From Hetaerina americana (taxonomy: Eukaryota > Arthropoda > Insecta > Odonata > Calopterygidae), in the NCBI GenBank assembly GCA_022747635.1, contig JAKTNV010000162.1:1-64000 (forward strand): a stretch of 64,000 nucleotides of DNA. The letters run 5' to 3'. The notes below the pieces were generated by a model that saw only the letters and a list, made by a program, of their open reading frames with translations, was not told the origin of the DNA and searched no databases. The translations under genes were made by a program, and so were the position numbers. Shown piece after piece: positions 12,301 through 27,800 of the stretch; position 1 is the stretch's first letter, and every line of letters begins with the position of its first letter.

Positions 12301-15300
12301 GAGAAAGTGTTAATGTTACTAAAAGAGCCCAAATTTCTAAAAATATTGCGAAAAACAACAATCTTCTGTTTTAGAGTGAATGTTTGAGGTGTTTAGAAGG
12401 CATTTATTTCATTTTTAGAAAATTTAATTTTTCACATTTTTCCATGAAAAGTGCCAATACCCCCCCCTTTGGGTCCTAGGTGAAAATCTCACTGGACACA
12501 AATCAAACAAAAATGTTTCCATGGTGTGTATTGTTGTTCATTTTCAACAAATATACAAAATAAAACCCAGAATTAATATTGAAAGCATGAAATGAGCATA
12601 AAAGATGCTTCAGCGAAAGTGTTAATTTTACTAAAAGAGCCCAAATTTCTAAAACTATTGCGAAAAACAACAATCTTCTGTTTTAGAGTGAATGTTTGAG
12701 GTGTTTAGAAGGCATTTATTTCATTTTTTGGAAAATTTAATTTTTCACATTTTTCCATGAAAAGTGCCAATACCCCCCCCTTTGGGTTCTAGGTGAAAAT
12801 CTCACTCGACACAAATCAAACAAAAATGTATCCAAGGTGTGTATTGTTGTTCATTTTCATCAAATAAACAAAATAAAACCCAGAATGTGTCCAGAAAGAC
12901 AATAAATGATCATAAAAGATGCTTCAGCCCAGGTGTTAATGTTACTAAAAGAGCCCAAATTTCTAAAAATATTGCGAAAAACAACAATCTTCTTTTTTAG
13001 AGTGAATGTTTTAGGTGTTTAGAGGGCATTTATTTCATTTTTAGAAAATTTAATTTTTTACATTTTTCCATGAAAAGTGCCAATACCCCCCCTTTGGGTC
13101 CTAGGTGAAAATCTCACTCGACACAAATCAAACAAAAATGTTTCCATGGTGTGTATTGTTGTTCATTTTCAACAAAATATACAAAACAAAACCCAGAATT
13201 AATATTGAAAGCATGAAATGAGCATAAAAGATGCTTCAGCGAAAGTGTTAATTTTACTAAAAGAGCCCAAATTTCTAAAAATATTGCGAAAAACAACAAT
13301 CTTCTGTTTTAGAGTGAATGTTTGAGGTGTTTAGAAGGCATTTATTTCATTTTTAGAAAATTTAATTTTTTACATTTTTCCATGAAAAGTGCCAATACCC
13401 CCCCCTTTGGGTTCTAGGTGAAAATCTCACTCGACACAAATCAAACAAAAATGTCTCCAAGGTGTGTATTGTTGTTCATTTTCATCAAATAAACAAAATA
13501 AAACCCAGAATGTGTCCAGAAAGACAATAAATGATCATAAAAGATGCTTCAGCCCAGGTGTTAATGTAACTAAAAGAGCCCAAATTTCTAAAAATATTGC
13601 GAAAAACAACAATCTTCTTTTTTAGAGTGAATGTTTTAGGTGTTTAGAAGGCATTTATTTCATTTTTAGAAAATTTAATTTTTTACATTTTTCCATGAAA
13701 AGTGCCAATACCCCCCCTTTGGGTTCTAGGTGAAAATCTCACTCGACACAAATCAAACAAAAATGTTTCCATGGTGTGTATTGTTGTTCATTTTCATCAA
13801 ATAAACAAAATAAAACACAGAATTAATCCTGAAACACAAGAAATGAGCATAAAAGATGCTTCGGCGCAAGTGTTAATGTTACTAAAGAGCCCAAATTTCT
13901 AAAAATATTGCGAAAAACAACAATCTTCTGTTTTAGAGTGAATGTTTGAGGTGTTTAGAAGGCATTTATTTCATTTTTAGAAAATTTAATTTTTCACATT
14001 TTTCCATGAAAAGTGCCAATGCCCCCCCTTTGGGTTCTAGGTGAAAATCTCACTGGACACAAATCAAACAAAAATGTTTGCATGGTGTGTGTTGTTGTTC
14101 ATTTTCAACAAATATACAAAATAAAACCCAGAATTAATCCTGAAAGACATGAAATGAGCATAAAAGATGCTTCAGCGAAAGTGTTAATTTTACTAAAAGA
14201 GCCCAAATTTCTAAAATATTGCGAAAAACAACAATCTTCTGTTTTAGAGTGAATGTTTGAGGTGTTTAGAAGGCATTTATTTCATTTTTAGAAAATTTAA
14301 TTTTTTACTTTTTTCCATGAAAAGTGCCAATACCCCCCCCTTTGGGTTCTAGGTGAAAATCTCACTCGACACAAATCAAACAAAAATGTATCCAAGGTGT
14401 GTATTGTTGTTCATTTTCATCAAATAAACAAAATAAAACCCAGAATTAATCTTGAAGGACAAGAAATGAGCATAAAAGTTGCTTCAGAGAAAGTGTTAAT
14501 GTTACTAAAAGAGCCCAAATTTCTAAAAATATTGCGAAAAACAACAATCTTCTGTTTTAGAGTGAATGTTTGAGGGGTTTAGAAGGCATTTATTTCATTT
14601 TTAGAAAATTTAATTTTTCACATTTTTCCATGAAAAGTGCCAATACCCCCCCTTTGGGATCTAGGTGAAAATCTCACTCGACACAAATCAAACGAAAATG
14701 TATCCAAGGTGTGTATTGTTGTTCATTTTCATCAAATAAACAAAATAAAACCCAGAATGTGTCCTGAAAGACAATAAATGATCATAAAAGATGCTTCAGC
14801 CCAGGTGTTAATGTTACAAAAGAGCCCAAATTTCTAAAAATATTGCGAAAAACAACAATCTTCTGTTTTAGAGTGAATGTGTGAGGTGTTTAGAAGGCAT
14901 TTATTTCATTTTTAGAAAATTTAATTTTTCACATTTTTCCATGAAAAGTGCCAATACCCCCCCCTTTGGGTTCTAGGTGAAAATCTCACTCGACACAAAT
15001 CAAACAAAAATGTATCCATGGTGTGTATTGTTGTTCATTTTCATCAAATAAACAAAATAAAACCCAGAATTAATCCTGAAAGACATGAAATGAGCATAAA
15101 AGATGCTTCAGCGCAAGTGTTAATTTTACTAAAAGAGCCCAAATTTCTAAAAATATTGCGAAAAACAACAATCTTTTTTTTTAGAGTGAATGTTTGAGGT
15201 GTTTAGAAGGCATTTATTTCATTTTTAGAAAATTTAATTTTTACATTTTTCCATGAAAAGTGCCAATACCCCCCTTTGGGTTCTAGGTGAAAATCTCACT

Positions 15301-16239
15301 CGACACAAATCAAACAAAAATGTTTCCATGGTGTGTATTGTTGTTTATTTTCATCAAATAAACAAAATAAAACCCAGAATTAATCCTGAAAGACAAGAAA
15401 TTAGCATAAATGATGCTTCAGAGAAAAGTTTAATGTTACTAAAATATCGCAAATTTCTAAAAATATTGAGAAAAACAACAATCTTCTGTTTTAGAGTGAA
15501 TGTTTGAGGTGTTTAGAAGGCATTTATTTCATTTTTAGAAAATTTAACTTTTCACATTTTTCCATGAAAAGTGCCAATACCCCCCCTTTGGGTTCTAGGT
15601 GAAAATCTCACTTGACACAAATCAAACAAATATGTTTCCATGGTGTGTATTGTTGTTCATTTTCATCAAATAAACAAAATAAAACCCAGAATTAATCCTG
15701 AAAGACATGAAATGAGCATAAAAGTTGATTCAGAGAAAGTGTTAATGTTACTAAAAGAGCCCAAATTTCTAAAAATATTGCGAAAAACAACAATCTTCTG
15801 TTTTAGAGTGAATGTTTGAGGGGTTTAGAAGGCAATTATTTCATTTTTAGAAAATTTAATTTTTCACATTTTCCCATGAAAAGTGCCAATACCCCTTCTT
15901 TGGGTTCTAGGTGAACTTCTCACTCGACACAAATCAAACAAAAATGTATCCAAGGTGTGTATTGTTGTTCATTTTTATCAAATAAACCAAATAAAACCCA
16001 GAATGTATCCTGAAAGACAATAAATGATCATAAAAGATGCTTCAGCCCAGGTCTTAATGTTACTAAAAGAGCCCAAATTTCTAAAAATATTGTGAAAAAC
16101 AACAATCTTCTGTTTTAGAGTGAATGTTTGAGGTGTTTAGAAGGCATTTATTTCATTTTTGGGAAATTTAATTTTTTACATTTTTCCATGAAAAGTGCCA
16201 ATACCCCCCCCCTTTGGGTTCTAGGTGAAAATCTCACTC

Positions 16240-18380
16240 GACACAAATCAAACAAAAATGTATCCAAGGTGTGTATTGTTGTTCATTTTCATCAAATAAA
16301 CAAAATAAAACCCAGAATTAATCTTGAAAGACAAGAAATGAGCATAAAAGTTGCTTCAGCCCAGGTGTTAATGTTACTAAAAGAGCCCAAATTTCTAAAA
16401 ATAATGCGAAAAACAACAATCTTCTGTTTTAGAGTGAATGTTTGAGGTGTTTAGAAGGCATTTCATTCATTTTTAGAAAATTTAATTTTTCACATTTTTC
16501 CATGAAAAGTGCCAATACACCCCTTTGGGTTCTAGGTGAAAATCTCACTCGACACAAATGATACAAAAATGTTTCCATGGTGTGTATTGTTGTTCATTTT
16601 CATCAAATAAACAAAATAAAACCCAGAATGAATCCTGAAAGACAATAAAAGATCATAAAAGATGCTTCAGCCCAAGTGTTAATGTTACTAAAAGAGCCCA
16701 AATTTCTAAAAATATTGCGAAAAACAACAATCTTCTGTTTTAGAGTGAATGTTTGAGGTGTTTAGAAGGCATTAATTTCATTTTTAAAAAATTTAATTTT
16801 TCACATTTTTCCATGAAAAGTGCCAATACCCCCCCTTTGGGTTCTAGGTGAAAATCTCACTCGACACAAATCAAACAAAAATGTTTCCATGGTGTGTATT
16901 GTTGTTCATTTTCATCAAATAAACAAAATAAAACCCAGAATTAATCTTGAAGGACAAGAAATGAGCATAAAAGTTGCTTCAGCGAAAGTGTTAATGTTAC
17001 TAAAAGAGCCCAAATTTCTAAAAATATTGCAAAAAACAACAATCTTCTGTTTTAGAGTGAATGTTTGAGGTGTTTAGAAGGCATTTATTTCATTTTTAGA
17101 AAATTTAATTTTTCACATTTTTCCATGAAAAGTGCCCCCCCTTTGGGTTCTAGGTGAAAATCTCACTCGACACAAATCAAACAAAAATGTATCCAAGATG
17201 TGTATTGTTGTTCATTTTCATCAAATAAACAAAATAAAACCCAGAATGTGTCCTGAAAGACAATAAATGATCATAAAAGATGCTTCAGCCCAGGTGTTAA
17301 TGTTACTAAAAGAGCCCATATTTCTAAAAATATTGCGAAAAACAACAATCTTCTGTTTTAGAGTGAATGTTTGAGGTGTTTAGAAGGCATTTATTTCATT
17401 TTTAGAAAATTTAATTTTTCACATTTTTCCATGAAAAGTGCCAATACCCCCCCCTTTGGGTTCTAGGTGAAAATCTCACTCGACACAAATCAAACAAAAA
17501 TGTTTCCATGGTGTGTATTGTTGTTCATTTTCATCAAATAAACAAAATAAAACACAGAATTAATCCTGAAAGACAAGAAATGAGCATAAAAGATGCTTCA
17601 GCGCAAGTGTTAATGTTACTAAAAGAGCCCAAATTTCTAAAAATATTGCGAAAAACAACAATCTTCTGTTTTAGAGTGAATGTTTGAGGTGTTTAGAAGG
17701 CATTTATTTCATTTTAAGAAAATTTAATTTTTCACATTTTTCCATGAAAAGTGCCAATGCCCCCCCTTTGGGTTCTAGGTGAAAATCTCACTGGACACAA
17801 ATCAAACAAAAATGTTTGCATGGTGTGTGTTGTTGTTCATTTTCAACAAATATACAAAATAAAACCCAGAATTAATCCTGAAAGACATGAAATGAGCATA
17901 AAAGATGCTTCAGCGAAAGTGTTAATTTTACTAAAAGAGCCCAAATTTCTAAAAATATTGCGAAAAACAACAATCTTCTGTTTTAGAGTGAATAATTGAG
18001 GTGTTTAGAAGGCATTTATTTAATTTTTATAAAATTTTATTTTTTACTTTTTTCAATGAAAAGTGCCAATACCCCCCCCTTTGGGTTCTAGGTGAAAATC
18101 TCACTCGACACAAATCAAACAAAAATGTATCCAAGGTGTGTATTGTTGTTCATTTTCATCAAATAAACAAAATAAAACCCAGAATTAATCTTGAAGGACA
18201 AGAAATGAGCATAAAAGTTGCTTCAGAGAAAGTGTTAATGTTACTAAAAGAGCCCAAATTTCTAAAAATATTGCGAAAAACAACAATCTTCTGTTTTAGA
18301 GTGAATGTTTGAGGTGTTTAGAAGGCATTTATTTCATTTTTAGAAAATTCAATTTTTCACATTTTTCCATGAAAAGTGCC
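16240..18380 (+). repeat. Satellite A higher-order block, copy 1
   Basis: First copy of a block of about seven monomers that recurs at 19041, 22685 and 28920. Diagnostic monomers in order: GGCATTTCATTC with CAATACACCCC and AAATGATACAAAA; a GGCATTAATTTC monomer; one where the C-tract follows AAAAGTGC directly (CAATA lost, near 17131); and one beginning GAATAATTGAGG with a TTTAATTTTTATAAAATTTT stretch (near 17991). The offset to copy 2 is 2801 bp throughout. Confidence 0.85.
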
Positions 18381-19040
18381 AATACCCCCCCCTTTGGGTT
18401 CTAGGTGAAAATCTCACTCGACACAAATCAAACAAAAATGTATCCATGGTGTGTATTGTTGTTCATTTTCATCAAATAAACAAAATAAAACCCAGAATTA
18501 ATCCTGAAAGACATGAAATGAGCATAAAAGATGCTTCAGCGCAAGTGTTAATTTTACTAAAAGAGCCCAAATTTCTAAAAATATTGCGAAAAACAACAAT
18601 CTTTTTTTTAGAGTGAATGTTTGAGGTGTTTAGAAGGCATTTATTTCATTTTTAGAAAATTTAATTTTTACATTTTTCCATGAAAAGTGCCAATACCCCC
18701 CTTTGGGTTCTAGGTGAAAATCTCACTCGACACAAATCAAACAAAAATGTTTCCATGGTGTGTATTGTTGTTTATTTTCATCAAATAAACAAAATAAAAC
18801 CCAGAATTAATCCTGAAAGACAAGAAATTAGCATAAATGATGCTTCAGAGAAAAGTTTAATGTTACTAAATTATCGCAAATTTCTAAAAATATTGCGAAA
18901 AACAACAATCTTCTGTTTTAGAGTGAATGTTTGAGGTGTTTAGAAGGCATTTATTTCATTTTTAGAAAATTTAACTTTTCACATTTTTCCATGAAAAGTG
19001 CCAATACCCCCCCTTTGGGTTCTAGGTGAAAATCTCACTT

Positions 19041-21750
19041 GACACAAATCAAACAAAAATGTATCCAAGGTGTGTATTGTTGTTCATTTTCATCAAATAA
19101 ACAAAATAAAACCCAGAATTAATCTTGAAAGACAAGAAATGAGCATAAAAGTTGCTTCAGCCCAGGTGTTAATGTTACTAAAAGAGCCCAAATTTCTAAA
19201 AATAATGCGAAAAACAACAATCTTCTGTTTTAGAGTGAATGTTTGAGGTGTTTAGAAGGCATTTCATTCATTTTTAGAAAATTTAATTTTTCACATTTTT
19301 CCATGAAAAGTGCCAATACACCCCTTTGGGTTCTAGGTGAAAATCTCACTCGACACAAATGATACAAAAATGTTTCCATGGTGTGTATTGTTGTTCATTT
19401 TCATCAAATAAACAAAATAAAACCCAGAATGAATCCTGAAAGACAATAAAAGATCATAAAAGATGCTTCAGCCCAAGTGTTAATGTTACTAAAAGAGCCC
19501 AAATTTCTAAAAATATTGCGAAAAACAACAATCTTCTGTTTTAGAGTGAATGTTTGAGGTGTTTAGAAGGCATTAATTTCATTTTTAGAAAATTTAATTT
19601 TTCACATTTTTCCATGAAAAGTGCCAATACCCCCCCTTTGGGTTCTAGGTGAAAATCTCACTCGACACAAATCAAACAAAAATGTTTCCATGGTGTGTAT
19701 TGTTGTTCATTTTCATCAAATAAACAAAATAAAACCCAGAATTAATCTTGAAGGACAAGAAATGAGCATAAAAGTTGCTTCAGCGAAAGTGTTAATGTTA
19801 CTAAAAGAGCCCAAATTTCTAAAAATATTGCGAAAAACAACAATCTTCTGTTTTAGAGTGAATGTTTGAGGTGTTTAGAAGGCATTTATTTCATTTTTAG
19901 AAAATTTAATTTTTCACATTTTTCCATGAAAAGTGCCCCCCCTTTGGGTTCTAGGTGAAAATCTCACTCGACACAAATCAAACAAAAATGTATCCAAGAT
20001 GTGTATTGTTGTTCATTTTCATCAAATAAACAAAATAAAACCCAGAATGTGTCCTGAAAGACAATAAATGATCATAAAAGATGCTTCAGCCCAGGTGTTA
20101 ATGTTACTAAAAGAGCCCATATTTCTAAAAATATTGCGAAAAACAACAATCTTCTGTTTTAGAGTGAATGTTTGAGGTGTTTAGAAGGCATTTATTTCAT
20201 TTTTAGAAAATTTAATTTTTCACATTTTTCCATGAAAAGTGCCAATACCCCCCCCTTTGGGTTCTAGGTGAAAATCTCACTCGACACAAATCAAACAAAA
20301 ATGTTTCCATGGTGTGTATTGTTGTTCATTTTCATCAAATAAACAAAATAAAACACAGAATTAATCCTGAAAGACAAGAAATGAGCATAAAAGATGCTTC
20401 AGCGCAAGTGTTAATGTTACTAAAAGAGCCCAAATTTCTAAAAATATTGCGAAAAACAACAATCTTCTGTTTTAGAGTGAATGTTTGAGGTGTTTAGAAG
20501 GCATTTATTTCATTTTAAGAAAATTTAATTTTTCACATTTTTCCATGAAAAGTGCCAATGCCCCCCCTTTGGGTTCTAGGTGAAAATCTCACTGGACACA
20601 AATCAAACAAAAATGTTTGCATGGTGTGTGTTGTTGTTCATTTTCAACAAATATACAAAATAAAACCCAGAATTAATCCTGAAAGACATGAAATGAGCAT
20701 AAAAGATGCTTCAGCGAAAGTGTTAATTTTACTAAAAGAGCCCAAATTTCTAAAAATATTGCGAAAAACAACAATCTTCTGTTTTAGAGTGAATAATTGA
20801 GGTGTTTAGAAGGCATTTATTTAATTTTTATAAAATTTTATTTTTTACTTTTTTCAATGAAAAGTGCCAATACCCCCCCCTTTGGGTTCTAGGTGAAAAT
20901 CTCACTCGACACAAATCAAACAAAAATGTATCCAAGGTGTGTATTGTTGTTCATTTTCATCAAATAAACAAAATAAAACCCAGAATTAATCTTGAAGGAC
21001 AAGAAATGAGCATAAAAGTTGCTTCAGAGAAAGTGTTAATGTTACTAAAAGAGCCCAAATTTCTAAAAATATTGCGAAAAACAACAATCTTCTGTTTTAG
21101 AGTGAATGTTTGAGGGGTTTAGAAGGCATTTATTTCATTTTTAGAAAATTCAATTTTTCACATTTTTCCATGAAAAGTGCCAATACCCCCCCTTTGGGAT
21201 CTAGGTGAAAATCTCACTCGACACAAATCAAACAAAAATGTATCCAAGGTGTGTATTGTTGTACATTTTCATCAAATAAACAAAATAAAACCCAGAATGT
21301 GTCCTGAAAGACAATAAATGATCATAAAAGATGCTTCAGCCCAGGTGTTAATGTTACTAAAAGAGCCCAAATTTCTAAAAATATTGCGAAAAACAACAAT
21401 CTTCTGTTTTAGAGTGAATGTTTGAGGTGTTTAGAAGGCATTTCATTCATTTTTAGAAAATTTAATTTTTCACATTTTTCCATGAAAAGTGCCAATACTA
21501 GTGCCCTTTGGGTTCTAGGTGAAAATCTCACTCGACACAAATCAAACAAAAATGTATCCAAGGTGTGTATTGTTGTTCATTTTCATCAAATAAACAAAAT
21601 AAAACACAGAATTAATCCTGAAAGACAAGAAATGAGCATAAAAGATGCTTCAGCGCAAGTGTTAATGTTACTAAAAGAGCCCAAATTTCTAAAAATATTG
21701 CGAAAAACAACAATTTTCTGTTTTAGAGTTAATGTTTGAGGTGTTAGGAA
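19041..21750 (+). repeat. Satellite A higher-order block, copy 2
   Basis: It carries the same ordered diagnostic monomers as copy 1 and extends further, through a GAGGGGTTTAGAAGG monomer, a TTTGGGATCTAGG monomer and a monomer whose C-tract is replaced by ACTAGTGCCC (ACTAGT at 21497-21502). Its 3' part is repeated at 22685-24860 (offset about 3119) and at 28920-31430 (offset about 9680). Confidence 0.85.
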
Positions 21751-22684
21751 GGCATTTATTTCATTTATAGAAAATTTAATTTTTCACATTTTTCCATGAA
21801 AAGTGCCAATACCCCCCCCTTTGGGTCCTAGGTGAAAATCTCACTCGACACAAATCAAACAAAAATGTTTCCATGGTGTGTATTGTTGTTCATTTTCAAC
21901 AAATATACAAAATAAAACCCAGAATTAATATTGAAAGCATGAAATGAGCATAAAAGATGCTTCAGCGAAAATGTTAATTTTACTAAAAGAGCCCAAATTT
22001 CTAAAAATATTGCGAAAAACAACAATCTTCTGTTATAGAGTGAATGTTTGAGGTGTTTAGAAGGCATTTATTTCATTTTTAGAAAATTTAATTTTTCACA
22101 TTTTTCCATGAAAAGTGCCAATACCCCCCCCTTTGGGTCCTAGGTGAAAATCTCACTGGACACAAATCAAACAAAAATGTTTCCATGGTGTGTATTGTTG
22201 TTCATTTTCAACAAATATACAAAATAAAACCCAGAATTAATATTGAAAGCATGAAATGAGCATAAAAGATGCTTCAGCGAAAGTGTTAATGTTACTAAAA
22301 GAGCCCAAATTTCTAAAAATATTGCGAAAAAACAACAATCTTCTGTTTTAGAGTGAATGTTTGAGGTGTTTAGAAGGCATTTATTTCATTTTTAGAAAAT
22401 TTAATTTTTTACATTTTTCCATGAAAAGTGCCAATACCCCCCCCCTTTGGGTTCTAGGTGAAAATCTCACTCGACACAAATCAAACAAAAATGTATCCAA
22501 GGTGTGTATTGTTGTTCATTTTCATCAAATAAAAAAATTAAACCCAGAATGTGTCCTGAAAGACAATAAATGATCATAAAAGATGCTTCAGCCCAGGTGT
22601 TAATGTTACTAAAAGAGCCCAAATTTCTAAAAATATTGCGAAAAACAACAATCTTCTTTTTTAGAGTGAATGTTTGAGGTGTTT

Positions 22685-24860
22685 AGAAGGCATTAATTTC
22701 ATTTTTAGAAAATTTAATTTTTCACATTTTTCCATGAAAAGTGCCAATACCCCCCCTTTGGGTTCTAGGTGAAAATCTCACTCGACACAAATCAAACAAA
22801 AATGTTTCCATGGTGTGTATTGTTGTTCATTTTCATCAAATAAACAAAATAAAACCCAGAAAAATCTTGAAGGACAAGAAATGAGCATAAAAGTTGCTTC
22901 AGCGAAAGTGTTAATGTTACTAAAAGAGCCCAAATTTCTAAAAATATTGCGAAAAACAACAATCTTCTGTTTTAGAGTGAATGTTTGAGGTGTTTAGAAG
23001 GCATTTATTTCATTTTTAGAAAATTTAATTTTTCACATTTTTCCATGAAAAGTGCCCCCCCTTTGGGTTCTAGGTGAAAATCTCACTCGACACAAATCAA
23101 ACAAAAATGTATCCAAGATGTGTATTGTTGTTCATTTTCATCAAATAAACAAAATAAAACCCAGAATGTGTCCTGAAAGACAATAAATGATCATAAAAGA
23201 TGCTTCAGCCCAGGTGTTAATGTTACTAAAAGAGCCCATATTTCTAAAAATATTGCGAAAAACAACAATCTTCTGTTTTAGAGTGAATGTTTGAGGTGTT
23301 TAGAAGGCATTTATTTCATTTTTAGAAAATTTAATTTTTCACATTTTTCCATGAAAAGTGCCAATACCCCCCCCTTTGGGTTCTAGGTGAAAATCTCACT
23401 CGACACAAATCAAACAAAAATGTTTCCATGGTGTGTATTGTTGTTCATTTTCATCAAATAAACAAAATAAAACACAGAATTAATCCTGAAAGACAAGAAA
23501 TGAGCATAAAAGATGCTTCAGCGCAAGTGTTAATGTTACTAAAAGAGCCCAAATTTCTAAAAATATTGCGAAAAACAACAATCTTCTGTTTTAGAGTGAA
23601 TGTTTGAGGTGTTTAGAAGGCATTTATTTCATTTTAAGAAAATTTAATTTTTCACATTTTTCCATGAAAAGTGCCAATGCCCCCCCCTTTGGGTTCTAGG
23701 TGAAAATCTCACTGGACACAAATCAAACAAAAATGTTTGCATGGTGTGTGTTGTTGTTCATTTTCAACAAATATACAAAATAAAACCCAGAATTAATCCT
23801 GAAAGACATGAAATGAGCATAAAAGATGCTTCAGCGAAAGTGTTAATTTTACTAAAAGAGCCCAAATTTCTAAAAATATTGCGAAAAACAACAATCTTCT
23901 GTTTTAGAGTGAATAATTGAGGTGTTTAGAAGGCATTTATTTAATTTTTATAAAATTTTATTTTTTACTTTTTTCAATGAAAAGTGCCAATACCCCCCCC
24001 TTTGGGTTCTAGGTGAAAATCTCACTCGACACAAATCAAACAAAAATGTATCCAAGGTGTGTATTGTTGTTCATTTTCATCAAATAAACAAAATAAAACC
24101 CAGAATTAATCTTGAAGGACAAGAAATGAGCATAAAAGTTGCTTCAGAGAAAGTGTTAATGTTACTAAAAGAGCCCAAATTTCTAAAAATATTGCGAAAA
24201 ACAATATCTTCTGTTTTAGAGTGAATGTTTGAGGGGTTTAGAAGGCATTTATTTCATTTTTAGAAAATTCAATTTTTCACATTTTTCCATGAAAAGTGCC
24301 AATACCCCCCCTTTGGGATCTAGGTGAAAATCTCACTCGACACAAATCAAACAAAAATGTATCCAAGGTGTGTATTGTTGTTCATTTTCATCAAATAAAC
24401 AAAATAAAACCCAGAATGTGTCCTGAAAGACAATAAATGATCATAAAAGATGCTTCAGCCCAGGTGTTAATGTTACTAAAAGAGCCCAAATTTCTAAAAA
24501 TATTGCGAAAAACAACAATCTTCTGTTTTAGAGTGAATGTTTGAGGTGTTTAGAAGGCATTTATTTCATTTTAAGAAAATTTAATTTTTCACATTTTTCC
24601 ATGAAAAGTGCCAATACTAGTGCCCTTTGGGTTCTAGGTGAAAATCTCACTCGACACAAATCAAACAAAAATGTATCCAAGGTGTGTATTGTTGTTCATT
24701 TTCATCAAATAAACAAAATAAAACACAGAATTAATCCTGAAAGACAAGAAATGAGCATAAAAGATGCTTCAGCGCAAGTGTTAATGTTACTAAAAGAGCC
24801 CAAATTTCTAAAAATATTGCGAAAAACAACAATCTTCTGTTTTAGAGTGAATGTTTGAGG
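22685..24860 (+). repeat. Satellite A higher-order block, copy 3
   Basis: Repeats copy 2 from the GGCATTAATTTC monomer to the ACTAGTGCCC monomer (near 24616) at an offset of about 3119 bp. The upstream monomer with CATTTCATTC is not shared, so the left edge is a recombination junction near 22685. Small private differences exist, for example AGAAAAATCTTGAAGG near 22858. Confidence 0.8.
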
Positions 24861-27800
24861 TGTTTAGAAGGCATTTATTTCATTTTTAGAAAATTTAATT
24901 TTTCACATTTTTCCATGAAAAGTGCCAATACCCCCCCTTTGGGTCCTAGGTGAAAATCTCACTGGACACAAATCAAACAAAAATGTTTCCATGGTGTGTA
25001 TTGTTGTTCATTTTCAACAAATATACAAAATAAAACCCAGAATTAATTTTGAAAGCATGAAATGAGCATAAAAGATGCTTCAGCGAAAGTGTTAATTTTA
25101 CTAAAAGAGCCCAAATTTCTAAAAATATTGCGAAAAACAACAATCTTCTGTTTTAGAGTGAATGTTTGTGGTGTTTAGAAGGCATTTATTTCATTTTTAG
25201 AAAATTTAATTTTTTACATTTTTCCATGAAAAGTGCCAATACCCCCCCCCTTTGGGTTCTAGGTGAAAATCTCACTCGACACAAATCAAACAAAAATGTT
25301 TCCATGGTGTGTTTTGTTGTTCATTTTCATCAAATAAACAAAATAAAACCCAGAATTAATCTTGAAGGACAAGAAATGAGCATAAGAGTTGCTTCAGCGA
25401 AAATGTTAATGTTACTAAAAGAGCCCAAATTTCTAAAAATATTGCGAAAAACAACAATCTTCTGTTTTAGAGTGAATGTTTGAGGTGTTTAGAAGGCATT
25501 TATTTCATTTTTAGAAAATTTAATTTTTCACATTTTTCCATGAAAAGTGCCAATACCCCCCGCTTTGGGTTCTAGGTGAAAATCTCACTCGACACAAATC
25601 AAACAAAAATGTATCCAAGGTGTGTATTGTTGTTCATTTTTATCAAATAAAAAAATTAAACCCAGAATGTGTTCTGAAAGACAATAAATGATCATAAAAG
25701 ATGCTTCAGCCCAGGTGTTAATGTTACTAAAAGAGCCCAAATTTCTAAAAATATTGCGAAAAACAAATATCTTCTTTTTTAGAGTGAATGTTTTAGGTGT
25801 TTAGAAGGCATTTATTTCATTTTTAGAAAATTTAATTTTTTACATTTTTCCATGAAAAGTGCCAATACCCCCCCCCTTTGGGTTCTAGGTGAAAATCTCA
25901 CTCGACACAAATCAAACAAAAATGTTTCCATGGTGTGTTTTGTTGTTCATTTTCATCAAATAAACAAAATAAAACCCAGAATTAATCTTGAAGGACAAGA
26001 AATGAGCATAAAAGTTGCTTCAGCGAAAATGTTAATGTTACTAAAAGAGCCCAAATTTCTAAAAATATTGCGAAAAACAACAATCTTCTGTTTTAGAGCG
26101 AATGTTTGAGGTGTTTAGAAGGCATTTATTTCATTTTTAGAAAATTTAATTTTTCACTTTTTTCCATGAAAAGTGCCAATACCCCCCCCCTTTGGGTTCT
26201 AGGTGAAAATCTCACTCGACACAAATCAAACAAAAATGTATCCAAGGTGTGTATTGTTGTTCATTTTTATCAAATAAAAAAATTAAACCCAGAATGTGTC
26301 CTGAAAGACAATAAATGATCATAAAAGATGCTTCAGCCCAGGTGTTAATGTTACTAAAAGAGCCCAAATTTCTAAAAATATTGCGAAAAACAACAATCTT
26401 CTTTTTTAGAGTGAATGTTTTAGGTGTTTAGAAGGCATTTATTTCATTTTTAGAAAATTTAATTTTTCACATTTTTCCATGAAAAGTGCCAATACCCCCC
26501 CCTTTGGGTTCTAGGTGAAAATCTCACTCGACACAAATCAAACAAAAATGTTTCCATGGTGTGTGTTGTTGTTCATTTTCATCAAATAAACAAAATAAAA
26601 CACAGAATTAATCCTGAAAGACAAGAAATGAGCATAAAAGATGCTTCAGCACAAGTGTTAATGTTACTAAAAGAGCCCAAATTTCTAAAAATATTGCGAA
26701 AAACAACAATCTTCTATTTTAGAGTGAATGTTTGAGGTGTTTAGAAGGCATTTATTTCATTTTTAGAAAATTTAATTTTTCACATTTTTCCATGAAAAGT
26801 GCCAATGCCCCCCCCTTTGGGTTCTAGGTGAAAATCTCACTGGACACAAATCAAACAAAAATGTTTGCATGGTGTGTGTTGTTGTTCATTTTCAACAAAT
26901 ATACAAAATAAAACCCAGAATTAATCCTGAAAGACATGAAATGAGCATAAAAGATGCTTCAGCGAAAGTGTTAATTTTACTAAAAGAGCCCAAATTTCTA
27001 AAAATATTGCGAAAAACAACAATCTTCTGTTTTAGAGTGAATGTTTGAGGTGTTAAGAAGGCATTTATTTCATTTTTAGAAAATTTAATTTTTCACATTT
27101 TTCCATGAAAAGTGCCAATACCCCCCCCTTTGGGTTCTAGGTGAAAATCTCACCTGACTCAAATCAAACAAAAATGTATCCATGGTGTGTATTGTTGTTC
27201 ATTTTCATCAAATAAACAAAATAAAACCCAGAATTAATCTTGAAAGACAAGAAATGAGCATAAAAGTTGCTTCAGCCCAGGTGTTAATGTTACTAAAAGA
27301 GCCCAAATTTCTAAAAATAATGCGAAAAACAACAATCTTCTGTTTTAGAGTGAATGTTTGAGGTGTTTAGAAGGCATTTCATTCATTTTTAGAAAATTTA
27401 ATTTTTCACATTTTTCCATGAAAAGTGCCAATACACCCCTTTGGGTTCTAGGTGAAAATCTCACTCGACACAAATCAAACAAAAATGTATCCACGGTGTG
27501 TATTGTTGTTCATTTTCATCAAATAAACAAAATAAAACCCAGAATGAATCCTGAAAGACAATAAAAGATCATAAAAGATGCTTCAGCCCAAGTGTTAATG
27601 TTACTAAAAGAGCCCAAATTTCTAAAAATATTGCGAAAAACAACAATCTTCTGTTTTAGAGTGAATGTTTGAGGTGTTTAGAAGGCATTTATTTCATTTT
27701 TAGAAAATTTAATTTTTCACATTTTTCCATGAAAAGTGCCAATACCCCCCCCCTTTGGGTTCTAGGTGAAAATCTCACTCGACACAAATCAAACAAAAAT